DNA from: Apteryx mantelli | Taxonomy: Eukaryota; Chordata; Aves; Apterygiformes; Apterygidae | Assembly (NCBI RefSeq): GCF_036417845.1 | Contig: NC_089980.1 | Span: 62,618,501-62,682,500 of the forward strand | Reading direction: 5' to 3' | Length of the DNA: 64,000 nucleotides | Shown here: piece after piece, positions 14,001 to 26,330 of the stretch | How positions within the stretch are numbered: position 1 is the first letter of the stretch | How the letters are laid out: each line of letters starts with the position of its first letter | The notes under the pieces: model-generated | Database searches by the model: none | What the model was told of the DNA's origin: nothing | Seen by the model: only the letters and a program-made list of their open reading frames with translations | Made by a program: the position numbers and the translations under genes

Positions 14001-17000
14001 TGTGGCTTTTTTTCTGTATGATTTTTTTGATTGTATGACATGCAGAGGTCAACTGAAAATGTAGAAGACTTTTTTGCAGTTCTTGATATTAGGCAAGTGT
14101 TTGCACTATTTATTTTTATTGACTGTCAGGTAGGCCTCTTGATTCCCCGCCTCATTTTTCTTTACTGTTTAGCCCTGTGGAGGAATGTCCTGAGGCAGAA
14201 TCTGTACAAGCAGCACATACAAAACGAAAGGCTATCCTTGCCTAGACATGAAATTGATGGGTTTATTGGTTCAGTTATTCCACTGAACTTCCTCTGGCTG
14301 ATCAGAGCTGTCTGGCAGGCTCCAAGAGCTGGAGCTGTAGACTCAGGCCAAGAGAAGTTACATCTTTTTCCATTTCTGCCTAAACCCATTCCATGGCAAG
14401 ACCAAGCCATTTCCTCAGAATGTATCTTGAGCCAAATAAAAGCCAGGCTTGCTGTATTTTTCCTGAATACACCCCTGGGAATGATTTACTGCTTGACTCC
14501 TTTACACCCAGCAATCCTTTTGGGTAGAGGGTGCCAACCGGGGCACTCCAGCCAGCTTGGCACCCTCCTGGGTGGCTCGGCCTGGCATTCACAGGACATG
14601 ATGGGGCAGAAGCTCAGGGACTGGCAGCGTCAGGGAAACCAAGCAGAGGCATTTTACAGAATGGAGACTGCTCCTTCCCACACTGGTCTGCAGGCAGAGG
14701 CAAGACAGAACAGAGGTGACTCATTGAGGTGGCTCAGAGGTGACCTGTGACTCCTTCTCTGAGACAGCTCACGTCTAGAGGCTCTTCTGACCAGAGTTAT
14801 TACAGATGACCAGCCAAGTAAAACAGCCACTGTGGGGCAGTACACAGTATTGATGGGAGCAGAGCTATGGGGTTTAGTCTGGGGTTGCGGAGACTTCACC
14901 TCCCTTCTTTGGCGGTGTGGAGGGGGTTGTTCATTGTCCCAGGAGCTTGGTGGCACAAGCTATTCTGCTGTCTTCTAGAGGGCACTTCTGGCACCAAGTT
15001 GTCCTGGTTAAACTGTACATGCAGCCTGAGCCAAGTTCTCAGATTTTATATTTGAGGAAATGAGGAGTGCTCACACATGAGTTTTGGTGCCACTGCTATG
15101 CAGCGAGAGGTGTGGGAACTAACACATAGGAAAGGTAGTAACATCTCTAGCCATCAGCAAATGGCTTCATCCATATCACCCTGTTAGTCACATAGCCAGG
15201 AACTGCAAGCACTGACTGTAACTTTAGTCATGTCTGTTGCTGCAGCAAGTCACGTCATTTGGTCACTTCTGTTGCCGTAGCCATTTCAGTCTGCTTTGTA
15301 AAGGGAAGTTCAGGTGAACTATTATGATGAGCTGGATTAAAAGATTATCATCCCCACTGTTTGCTGCTGCAGCACAGCTCTAGTGCTTTTACTATTCATC
15401 TGGCCTGTTCTGTAAAATGATTTGGATGAGAAAACAAGCCAATCTGGTAATGGTAAAATATGGAGGGATGGGGAAACAGTATAAAAAGATTGAGGTGATA
15501 ATCTGGGCTCAGGGACAGCTGAAACAATTTATCTGACTGTGATCTAAATCAGGTTGTAGACACCTATTTTCTTTGGAAACAGCAGTAACAGTTTAAAATG
15601 TTACCATTTCCCAACTATCCCTTACAGCACCTATCTGTACAGTGTCTTTCTGCTGGAGACTTCTGCCCATCTAACTGAGCTTCATTAACAGATTGCTTGC
15701 CTGAATGCATGGCTATGAGGTTAGACTCAGCCACAGCAGATGAGGGCTTTTAAACTGAGCCAAGCATCTTTGCGCAGAGGCTGGTATATAGTGCTCACAT
15801 GGTCTGCTCTTTTAAGGGGGTGACAGAGGATTGGAGACAAATAGTCAAATATAGGCAATAATGTCTTAAACCATCAAAGCTGTTTGTGTTGTAAACATCT
15901 AGCCATCCTTTTGTCACTTTAAATTCCAGATGATCTGAACTTGTCTATGTACTTGTAAAAAGAATATTTTAGTATTTAATCAAAGTAGTTTTCCAGAAGC
16001 AAAATGTATTTTAAATGTTTTTGTGGATATAGAATGATTTTGTATATTTCTCTCATATGTCTCTGAAGTTTTCAAAATTGCACATATTAGATGAAAAACT
16101 CAGATGCTGCAGTAGGCAATCATACTGGATTTATTTGGTTGCTCTTGCAAGCCTGCTCCTCTTAAAATACAGAAATTATTAAGTTCTTAAAGTATCATAA
16201 TATGCTTGGTGGTCTGCTAACTTTATGTTAGTACCTGTATAATAGGTAGGAATTCAGATTTTAGGCACTTAAACCAGTTTCTCTGGGATGCAGAGGATAC
16301 ACTGAAATTTTCAGATGATCCAGTCTAATTGCTTATTCTCACCTGTAGGATAACAAATATAGTGCTCAAATACCAGGGGACAAAAAAGAGAGAAACTAAA
16401 GTGTAGTCTGACTTCCCCTAAGAAACAAGTCCTAGCCTATTCTGGCTTCAAACACCTCCCAATAGCTTCCAGTAGGAATATATCTTGAGGCTCGCTAATA
16501 ACTTATGTAACCATAATATTTAGCATATAAGCAATGCTTTTCATTTTTAAAGCTGTTAACAAGCACAAACTCACTACCAGCAAACTGAGGAAACAGATCG
16601 GCATGTGTTGTCACCCTCGTTTTACTTGCAGGGAACTTGAGCACTGCTTTACCTTAAGTGGGTCACACGCTTTGATTAAGTGTTCAGGATTTAGGATGCC
16701 ATTCCCCAGCCTGTGGCTGCTGTCTCACACAGGCTTCCAGTTCTGGGGTGCCTGCAGAGGGCAGCAGCTCCTTTCTTCCTCCTCTCTTCAGAGACATCCC
16801 ACCTCCTTCCACCTGAGGTGGAAAGGGAGGTGGCATGGAGGCTCCTGGCCTGCTCAGCTGTGTGGAACTAAGCCCTGAGTCCCAGTCTTAGCTGAGAGAT
16901 CTCATAGTAATGCTTATCATGATGAAAATAATGATTAATGAGAGAGAACTGTTTTAAATGTGGCATCTTGTATAATAAAACAAAAAAAGAGCTATCAAAA

Positions 17001-18690
17001 TAAGTAATTGAAAAACCCAGGAAAGACTGACGTCCAAAGAAAGCAAAACACAAAAGTTTAAAAAAAGCTTCTCTACTTTCTATAAATATAATGGCTTCTT
17101 CCAGGATTGAGCTGTGCTGAATGTATGCCGGAGTCCACTGGCTTAGGTGGAATGGCAAGGAGTAAGAAACACACTGCAGAATTAGCAGAAATAGAATCAA
17201 ATGTAACCAAATTCATTCACTTTGGAAAACAACTGAACACTGAGATGCTGTGAACAACACTGTGCCTACTGTCTATTACATCACTCCCCATGACTGTTAT
17301 CCTACTCCTTTTTCACAGTCACTGCAGTATTTTTCTCAGTAGACAACTGTGAGACATCAGGTATCAGAGGAAAAAAATGCAGAGTGGCAAAGAGAGTAAC
17401 CTGTGTATGTGTATATGATGGAATTGTGATGCGTAGTTACTCATATTTCTTGGATAACATGACCTGCTAGTGGCTACCTAACAAGTCAGTCCAAGAATGT
17501 CTAGAGTTGCATATTGAAATGATTTTTCCTTCCCTAATAAACCAAATTTAAAATGGAAGCTGTGTGTCTAATTTTCCATTTACTTGACTAAAAATAGTGT
17601 AATTTCCTTTTGTGTTCCCTACACTCATTTTCCTCCTTTTTTCCTCCTCGATTCTAAGACAAACACACCAAATAATAAAAGGCTTGACTGGAAGCCTACT
17701 GAAGCCATTGGAAGTAGTTCCTTGCTGCTGGCTTCAGGTCTTTGGTCTTTGGATAAACAGAGTGCAGAAACTACCTATAGTCAGACTGTTCTGATTAGTC
17801 TCTTAGTTGGTCTCCTTAGCCATACTTGGAAGAGTTAGGTTATGTGACAAAAGGCTCGTCCCCACCAACACAAAGGACCACAGAGACACAATGACAGGTG
17901 GGGAATCCCAATAAACCAGTCAGAGGAAAGGAACCCTGCCTTGGCTCCTCCTGGGACTGTTCCAGGAGAGCCATCAGTCCCACAGGCTAGGTGGGAAACC
18001 CAGCAAACAGTGGGTGAGGATCTCCCCAGGGCACCTTTCAGACTGAGGTAGGTTACTGCCTAGGGGGTAGGGGACTTATGATGGGATGCGGGGGAAGAGC
18101 ATCTTGGGATTGTACAAGACTTATTTTGGGATGGTTAGGGGAGGAAGCACAAGCAGGTAGAGGGAGGGATCAAATTTAATTAAAACCCTTTTCTTCCTAA
18201 ACTGTGTTTGCATATTAAATGAAATTCTAATGCACCTTTTCTATTCAGTAGGAACTTGGCCTAGGTACTGGCGTCTTCTGATTCAAACTTGCATGAAAGC
18301 TTGATTTTTGGCCTGATTTCTTCATAGTACTTCATAGCATTTTCATAGCATTGTCTCTCATTACTCCTTTGTTGCTTTTCCCTTGTTGGCTTGTTCCTCT
18401 TTCCTTTTTTCTAATTATTTACTGTTTTTCAATTCTAATTGTTTACTCTTTTTCCACTTTTTATTTCATTTCTGCTCCTCTTTCTCCACTGTCTTAATGG
18501 AGCAGGAATCGATCAATACTTGTATTACGGTCAAACATTTGCACCCTCCAGGTGAGGATGAATTTAAGGCAAAGCTGTTCTAAGCATTTCTCATTTTAGT
18601 AATCCATTACTTTCCTGGGGGGAGAAAGAGTGTCAGTGATTTAGTTATATGGTTCCCAAACTGCAAGATACAAATAAGTCCTTGAATTTT
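14001..18690. other. Intergenic DNA; contains a 239-codon frame of doubtful meaning
   Basis: No gene recognised. The longest uninterrupted frame of the window (14031-14750, + strand, 239 codons) lies here. Its second half is locally GC-richer, it has no recognisable motif, and overlapping frames are open on the other strand, as expected from base composition. Alignment to the copy B flank (55.06-60.37 kb) is not convincing over this interval. Confidence 0.5.
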
Positions 18691-20200
18691 ACCCCTCTTG
18701 CTATTGTCATTCAGTTTATTGTTGAAGGCTGGTTTTGATTAGCAAGACACCATTAGTTTTATGAGAGTGGTCCAGCTCTGGAAATGATGGCTACAGTTCT
18801 CTGCAGCAATTCTGGGACTTTGCAAATGAAAACAGCTGTATTTGAAAGTCTCTTTTAGGGCTTCATGTTCAAATTCTCCATGGCACTTCTCTCTTCTCTT
18901 TCCATCAACACTGACATTTCAATCTTGAATCATTTTTCCTTTACCTCTCTCATCCTTCTCATTATTTCTAGAAGGGAGAAAGAAGCAGAGGAAAAAGAGC
19001 AGGGCCTGGAACCAAGTTTCCATATACATTAGCTCAGTGGAATGGGCAAGGAAATAGCAAGTAGTTGTAAATTAACTCAGTTAATAAGCAAATACCTCCT
19101 GCTTATGCACGACAGTGTCATTACTGGCATCTTTATTGTTCTGAATCTTATGTTGTTAAACCTTCTTTCCAAGTAAAATGTCATAAGCAGCACTCTTCTA
19201 GTCATGCTCAGAATAGCATGTATTTTTTTAGAAAACTTGTACAGAAATGTAGTAAGATCAAAGGATGAATTGGATCAGTAAAAATTCAGTTTCCATGCTT
19301 TCCATGCCTACTTTATCCTCCATCCTTCTGACTGATCTGAAGACCAAATGAGATGCAGTGGCAAAAAAAGTTTCCATACTGTCTTCTGCCAAAATTGAAA
19401 TATAGTTTCAGATCACATATGTACTTACACTTTATGTTTTTTTGCTGCCTAAGGACAGAAACTGGCTCCCATGTTTGTTATATAATGCTCAGTTAATTGC
19501 AACCACAGTATAATATTTTATAAATTGTAGGCAGAACAATTAGAAGGTACATAGAAGATACATGTGCTTTATTCTCATTTTTGCTTTTACCCCCAGGAAA
19601 TGAAAACAATTTGTGGAGAAGGAAGAGATTTTCTTTGCTGTTACACATTCTTGAACTGTACTTCAGTGATCAGCAACAGATGCACTGAGCATGATATTGA
19701 AGTGCTGTAAGTAAAAAAAGGGTATAACTGTTGAAATTAAAGAGTATCAATAGAAGTTAGCTGTATCTGTGCCGATGCAGTACCTGTGCAGCCTTAAATA
19801 GAGAGATCTCCTGTTCCCTTGAAAGAAGATGATCTTCCTCCTTCCAGACTTCACATGCTGCCTGCTATGGAAAAGACATGAACATGTCTGTGTGTGTGTG
19901 CTTCCATTGGAAAGAAAGTCTGGCTCAAGACATCTTGAAACATAGATAAACTGAATTTGTCCACCTCAGAGATGAGGATAAAATGAATTGCTGTGTATAA
20001 GTAAACTTAGTCTTGCAATGGCAATGATCCTTTGAGATACCATGGTACCCAAACAATAGCTCTAGTTCCTGGCAGCAATGGTTTATTGGCTGTGTTGACT
20101 GACTGTCCTGCCTCTTGCCACAGCTGAGCACATGTGCCTGACCACTCTGAAGCAGTGTAATATAGTAAGCTGGGGAAAAAGAAGGAGAGAGAGAGGCAGA
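18691..20200. repeat. Segmental duplication copy A, block 3
   Basis: Paralogous to about 60370-62050. Shared landmarks are GTTGAAGGCTGGTT / GTTGAAGGTTGGCT followed by GTCCAGCTCTGGA in both; ATTTCAATCTTGAATCA / ATTTCAGTCTTGAATCA; GTTTCCATGCTTTCC / GTTTCCATGGTTTCT; and ATTCTTGAACTGTA / ATTCTTGAACTGAT followed by GATCAGCAACA / GACCAGCAGCA. Sequence is non-coding. Confidence 0.75.
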
Positions 20201-23200
20201 AATCATGGTCATGGTTCACTTGCTTATAGACAGCCTTGGGGCCCAGAGCTCCCTGGGAAACATGTTGTCTTGGGAAAATTGCTCTGGGACTAGCCATGGC
20301 TGAATGAGTTTCTCTTCTTTCTCTTGTTCAAGGCTATGACTTTGTTATACCTGCTGTCCAAAGCAGTTGCCTACTCTGTGGCTAAAACTGGTTATTTAAT
20401 GATCTTGTATAGCAAAAGGTTATTAGCAAGCTCTCTTGATGAAAACCCTAGTGGGAGTCCCAGCATTTGGAAAGTTTTGAAGTCCATGGGACACAGCTGT
20501 GGATTCAGTGGATAAAGAATTAACACTGGAACTTTTTATGATAAACCCTGCCAAAATATGGAAAGACAGACTTGTTATCTGGGAACAACAAGTGAAACTG
20601 CTGGCTGACAAAATATAGGTAGTACAGAACCATCTGCCTCTCATAGCCGAGAACAAACCTGTCCATTTCAGTTCTGGAGAATGGGAAATTTGTACCTCTC
20701 TTTCTGGATTTCCTTGCACTTCTCTCTGCACACAAAAGACTGTGGCTCACAAAAGCTGTGTTGGACTCCCCAAGATAAATTATTTAAAGAAGTTTTTAAA
20801 AAAGCTATACAATGATGCAGTCCTTCAGGCACTGGAATTCATAAAGCTCTCCTACTATTGCTTCTAGGATGTCTGCTGGAGAAATGTATCTCAGAAGCAT
20901 GAGGGGAGGAGGCAAATGCAACACTTAGCCACTAATGATGAATAGTTAGAAGGGTCATTGAAGCTCTTGGGTTTTACCTATTAAACATTCAGTTGAGGTT
21001 AATTATGGAGTCACAATTCATGATAATATCTCAACAGTATGAAAGACACCAGTGCTAGGATAAGATGCTGAGGCCTCATGAAGGCACCTAGAGGAAATAT
21101 CTGAGAGAGCAACATTGGGGAGAGAGACTGAGAGGCTGAAGGAGACCTGGGTCTTCCAGCTACATAGAAAGGAGGTAGGTAAATGTGAGAAACTCTGTTA
21201 AAGAAACACGAAGCTGGACCATGACTGATGTCAATTAGCATCCTTCTGCTAGTAGATGTGAGATTCCATGGAAAAAGGCAGATTATAAGGCTTGCAAACA
21301 GTTACACAGCCTCATAAAATCTGAAGTGATAGGAGTAATTTAAAAATGCTGACTACATTTATATCTGGCAGTTTTCAGTTATTTTTGCAAATCAACTGTT
21401 TAAATTCCAACCTTGCTACTTAAGATCAAAAAAAGGAGTTCTTTATAGGTAATGCACTAGCAGTTTTAATAACATCATATATATTCTAAATAACAGCAGC
21501 ATGCACTATACTTCTCTTTAAGAAAACATGATGGATGATAATGACCGAGAGATCTCAGTGAGCTAACTTAAGATTTACAAGCGTGCATGAGTTTAGACTT
21601 AGGTGCCATGCCTTAAGTAGCAGATATTTTCTTGAGAAAGTACAATCTTTTTATTAAGCAACACATAATAATGGTTTCATAAAAGTGTAAAAAATTACAT
21701 TATTGTGAATTGAGAATTTTGAGATTGTAGTGCAAACAGACCAGGTATTATTCAGTTTATTTTCTTGACACATGTACATTTTAAAATCTGCTCAGCTGCC
21801 AGTACCATATTGCTGAGGATGAAATTCTAACTCCATTGAAGTATGTGACAGCTCCCCTTGACTAGGGTAGGGCCTTGATGATCTCACTGGTGTACACATT
21901 GAGCGAAATGCAGTAGTCATTAGTTTGCCTGCCCTTTTAGCATTTTTATTTTATTTGTGCAGAGGAAAGAAATCCTAATCAGTTAATGATATGACAATAA
22001 TAATTAAATAATAAAAAGAATTAAGTGATCAGTGATAAACTTAAAACATCAAAATAGAAACTCTTCTGACAATATGGATGTATAAGTAATATGGAAGGTG
22101 GGGAAGTTTTGTCAGTGTATGTATGACTGCCACTAGCATGGAGAATTGCATACGTGCATGCTATATCAATTGTACTTCCTGGGTAAGAAGTTTGTGTAAA
22201 AAAACTCCTTAGATGTGGCAATCATCATAACTAATAGTCTGCACCACAGTCCCACAAAGTTCATCACAAAAAGCATCACAGACATGCACAGTCCTGTTTA
22301 AATAAAATATCAAAATGCTGAAGCTTTAGGAGAACCCATAGGTTGCTGGAAGTCTTCCTAGGCATTCAGGTGACTCCTGCCTAGAATGCAAAATCCCTCT
22401 GCGCTACTGTAGAAAACTCTGCCCCAGAGTCTCTTCCTATGCCAGGGAAGGGAAGGTACTTCACTTTTTGTTCTCTCAGCTAAATTCTGCCACCAGGTTG
22501 TCAGTATTCATCCCCTCATATCTTAATGGGGTGGCTGAAGTGTTAGGCTGCTTAGCAATAACAAAGAAGAAAGGCCGATAAAAATAGAAAGACAGCCTAC
22601 AGAGGAGTCTGTGGTCATATATAAAAGCTTGCATTGTGGCACAGAGACTGCTTGACTGCTGTGTCCAAAGAGAGGGTGTGTGGCCACAGTCCCCTGACCA
22701 CAAGCATATGTGGAACTTGATGACAGATCAGTTATTTCTTGTAGTCTTTCAGCAGCAAGCAACAGTAACTAAAAAGGCCCAAATGTTCTTTGTTTTTCCG
22801 ATCTTCCTATTAATGGTTAGCATGTCCACATGGAAAGAGCACTTGCTCAGCACATTCTTGAGAACAGATGAAAGTGAAGTAAGCTCTTTCTCAGTGGGAC
22901 TGCGTACACTGTAGGTGGATTTATCTGATCAAATACAGAGATCTACAGTGTAGATGTCTACTGCTAAGTTCATTACACTAAATTCCTTTTGTAATCAATG
23001 ACAGAAATGACAGTTCCTAGGATGTGACTCACCCTGGAGTAGACAAATATATTTAGTCAGATGAACTGTTTCCAAAGTACCTGTCTCTCCATTGATTGGA
23101 AAGGGTATCTGAGGGGTGACTAATTAGTCACAGACTAGTTAGACATCAGCATTTACCTTGTATCTTACCTTCATCTTAAGTTAGCTAAGTTGAATTCCAT

Positions 23201-24470
23201 TCTGCAATTCTTTTCCCATAGGAACAAGACACTGTTAAGGTTTTCCTGTATCTTCCCCAAGAATGGTGCTGCCATTTGACCTGCTTCTTTGCTGGGGTAC
23301 TGAGTTTCAGTATAAATTTCCCTTTTGGGGAGTCCCTGCTGGACTATACACTTCTCCCTTCCAAACTCTTCCCAGTATCCTATTATTCTTTGATGGCATT
23401 TTTGCAGAACAAGAGGGATATTTTTACCTCAGTAATCTACTTTATGAGGCATTGTTGGTTGTTTTCCACTGTACTGTATCTGAAGGATTCTTCCTTCTGT
23501 AGGTAAAAGCTCCTACTCAGCCAAGGGCATCTGAATCTTTTGAGGCAAAACTCAAAATTTGGACTGTTAAAATGCATACCAGTGGAATCTTCTCCTACAC
23601 TTTTGGTAAGATATCTGCATACTTATTAGTTTATTATTTTAATTCAAAGTTGTTCTCTAGTTTACAGTTACAGGAAATAAAATTCCTATCCCTATCCTTA
23701 AAAAGCTTACAAATTCTCTGCATTCTGTTCCATCTCAGAATGCTAAAGAGAACAAGCCAGCATCCTCCTCTTCATGTTTGCATTGTTTTTCCCATGTAGT
23801 AACCCCCAGATTGACTGTTTGAACTCAGTAAAAAAATCTTACAGTAAAAAAAATCTTATTATTAAAAAATCTTATTTTACTTAGAGTAAAAAAATTAATT
23901 TTTCTGACCTTTTATCCAAAGCTGAAGTCCCCAGGATGTACATTGTCTTTATGCTCATTTAATTTACCTGATATCAGTAATGCCATAAATGCTTGAATAG
24001 CTGAAGTATTTGAGAACACTTGGTATATTCTCAGTGAAAAAGAGCAAAACATTTTGAAATGGTGAAATTAGTTTGTAGAATAAAATATTCATATTATCAG
24101 AGAGCTTTAAATTATTAAACCATGCTTCTTGAAACTTGTTCAAGAAGGTTTCAACCTTCTTCAAAGGATCAAATTTTGAAGTTTGAACTCCCAACTGAAA
24201 CAGGAAATGAGATATGGAGAAGTGGCCCAAGACACAGGGGTATCTGTTTTAGAGCTAGTGGTGGAATCTGTCCCATCCTTGTTCCAAGTGCCAGATGACA
24301 CAACTTCCTGGACTGTTGGGAGTACAAAGAGCTCAGGTCCAAGATACTAGAACGTTTCAGAGAAAAACAGGATTATCTGTTCTATCCCTCTGCCCTACAG
24401 CAGAGCAACTGTTTCTACATCAGTCCTAAGTCATCTTTTCAGACAATCTATTCAGAGCTTTCTTGTTCTT
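20201..24470. other. Intergenic DNA, mostly copy-A-specific, nothing recognised
   Basis: Copy A is about 5 kb longer than copy B between this point and the plasminogen promoter. Open frames reach about 100 codons on the minus strand at 20007-20731, without motif or splice context. There are short A/T-rich direct repeats near 23830-23900. Confidence 0.5.
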
Positions 24471-25000
24471 ACCATGGCAGGTTTTTCTTCATGTCTGTCT
24501 TGAGTCTTTCAAACTTGAATTTAAACTTATCCATCATGAGTACAGAACCTCTTAGAGATTTGAAAGTTGCTATTGTGTCGTCCCACTGTCCCAGAACTGC
24601 AAGTTTTGTTTAAACTACGCAAAACCTATTTCTTCCAGTCTTTCCTCATAGATGATGTTTCAGGATACCTGACCATTTTTAGTCGCCTCTCTCAAACTGT
24701 CTTTTGAAGTGCTGTGCCAAAAGTGGACACATTTTTGATATTAACCCCTCTTCAGCTTATGAAAAACTGGAATATGCAGTCTCTTTTTTGCAAAATTGCT
24801 AGATATTCTCCACTTCATATTTACTTTTTTTTTTTTTCTGGAGAAAAGTAAAGCCTTACTTTTTCCCAGGCCATTCTTCCAGTCTGTCAAGATAATTTGG
24901 AATTCTAATCCTGTCCTCAAATATACTTGTACACAGCCCGGCTTTGAGTCAATTTTAATTATTCCATCGTGCAGCTTATCAGTGGACACTCTAAGTGCTA
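24471..25000 (-). mobile_element. Old CR1/L3-like LINE fragment, minus strand
   Basis: The plus strand reads as the complement of CR1-type LINE sequence: CTTCCAGTCTTTCCTCATAGATGATGTTT, then GACCATTTTTAGTCGCCTCTCT, then GCTGTGCCAAAAGTGGACAC, and further on CTGTCAAGATAATTTGGAATTCTAATCCTGTCCTC. Divergence is high and a T-run interrupts it near 24826. Boundaries are approximate. Confidence 0.65.
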
Positions 25001-25619
25001 GCGAGTCTGGCTGGTAAAGAAATTTGACCTCAAGAGGTCAGGTGCCAGGGCTATTGTGCAGTTTACTGTGTTTTCAGTCCTTCTTTCTTGAAATTGCAGT
25101 GCATCAGGCACAGTTGCACAACAGCTATACACTGGCAGCCAAAGAACAACTGAATCCTTATGTACTGCTGTCTATCCCTCTGTTCAGCTGTTTTTTCCAT
25201 CTGTGATGAGTATAACCACTTCTATCTTCAGTTGACAGCTACTTCCTTGGGCTGAAGCATTTCTTTTCTATCTGTAAAGCTAAGGATTTCCACAAATGAA
25301 AGTCTTGTTTTAAAAGGGCACTGGGACTCCAGGCAGAGTCTGCTTCCAGTGAGACTTTGTACACTACGAGGCTTTGCCAGGTGTTTTGAAATAGTTTTCA
25401 GTTCAAAAACCAACCAAACAAACAAAAAGTCAAACAAACCTGCTGTTAGGAGATCCTATTAGAGAAATTTAGGTTAGACAGAATTCGCTCTAAATTCTGT
25501 GAGATTTCACAGTCTTGCAAATGATAACTTATCCGACTCCTTCCCAATTTACATCAGTCCTTGCTCTCACATGTTTGCACTTTCATGCCATCATTACCAC
25601 AATGTTAGAGCAATGAAGA

Positions 25620-25775
25620 TTAAGAACAGTCTTCCTGCTGGAGTAGTGTGTAGGGGCAAAGAACATACAGTTTTATAATGGAGTTTGATAAATTTTTGTG
25701 TGTGACGGTAAGGTGTGGATCTCCAATTGCAGGGAACTAGATTGAAGGTCCTTTATAATCCTGCATTTCTTATAT
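25620..25775 (+). mobile_element. Possible very old CR1-like 3' end
   Basis: The order GGAGTTTGATAAATTT ... GGGAACTAGATTGAAGGTCCTTTATAATCCTGCATTTCTTA resembles the diverged 3' end of ancient CR1-family elements (GGGACTGGACTAGATGACC ... CCAGCCCTATG type). Weak similarity only. Confidence 0.45.
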
Positions 25776-26168
25776 TGCATGTAACCCTTTCTCTTGTAGA
25801 CTCTGGAGAGTAAGACTTGCCTGTTTAAATCTATTATTCCTTGATTATGATTCTCTCTTGTCTTAACCTGACTGAGAACACTGCTGCAAATACAACTTTT
25901 CCAAAGGAAGGAGTGTCTGGGTAAGGCAAATTGAATTGCTGTTAAAATCAGACTGCAACATGGATGGGCAAACAGGTCTGGCTTTATGATTAGGTAATAT
26001 TGTCCTTAGTTAAACAAAATGAGGCGTAACAATGTCAGAGTAACGTGTTTAGTAAAACAAGAGTGCCTTCACCTTTCCCAGCATTCAGTACAAGCATGTG
26101 AATATTATTTTGTAAGTGCTTACATTCAAGGTAATGTTTGGAGATTAAAAAAATGAAAATGAAACTGA

Positions 26169-26281
26169 GGAAATTATTAACTTCTTTCAACACATCTGTT
26201 TTTTGATGCATAACTCCAGCAAGAATTGATAAGACTGTGCACCGACACACACAACTTCCAGCACCAGCCTGCTGGGCCAAA
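26169..26281 (+). promoter_or_regulatory. Plasminogen-like proximal promoter and 5' UTR, HNF1-like site
   Basis: GGAAATTATTAAC at 26169-26181 matches the HNF1 consensus GTTAATNATTAAC at 10 of 12 defined positions and sits about 100 nt before the ATG. The region from here to the ATG aligns with the copy B promoter (63602-63715): ACTCCAG, GTGCACCGACACAC / GTGCACTGACACAC, CAACTTCCA, and GCTGGGCCAAAATGG are shared. HNF1 is known to drive liver expression of mammalian PLG; its use here is inferred. Confidence 0.7.
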
Positions 26282-26330
26282 ATGGGGATTAGCAAAGCCA
26301 TCTTTCTCTCTCTCTCATTTCTATGCTCTG
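26282..26330 (+). pseudogene. PLG-like exon 1: signal peptide
   Basis: Encodes MGISKAIFLSLSFLCSG with the last codon split after its first base (phase 1), followed by the donor GTAAGA. A short basic start and a hydrophobic core make a good secretion signal. The copy B exon reads MGISKAAFLLLFLLSSG with the same phase and length (49 coding nt). The ATG context CCAAAATGG is identical in both copies. This exon carries no lesion. Confidence 0.9.
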
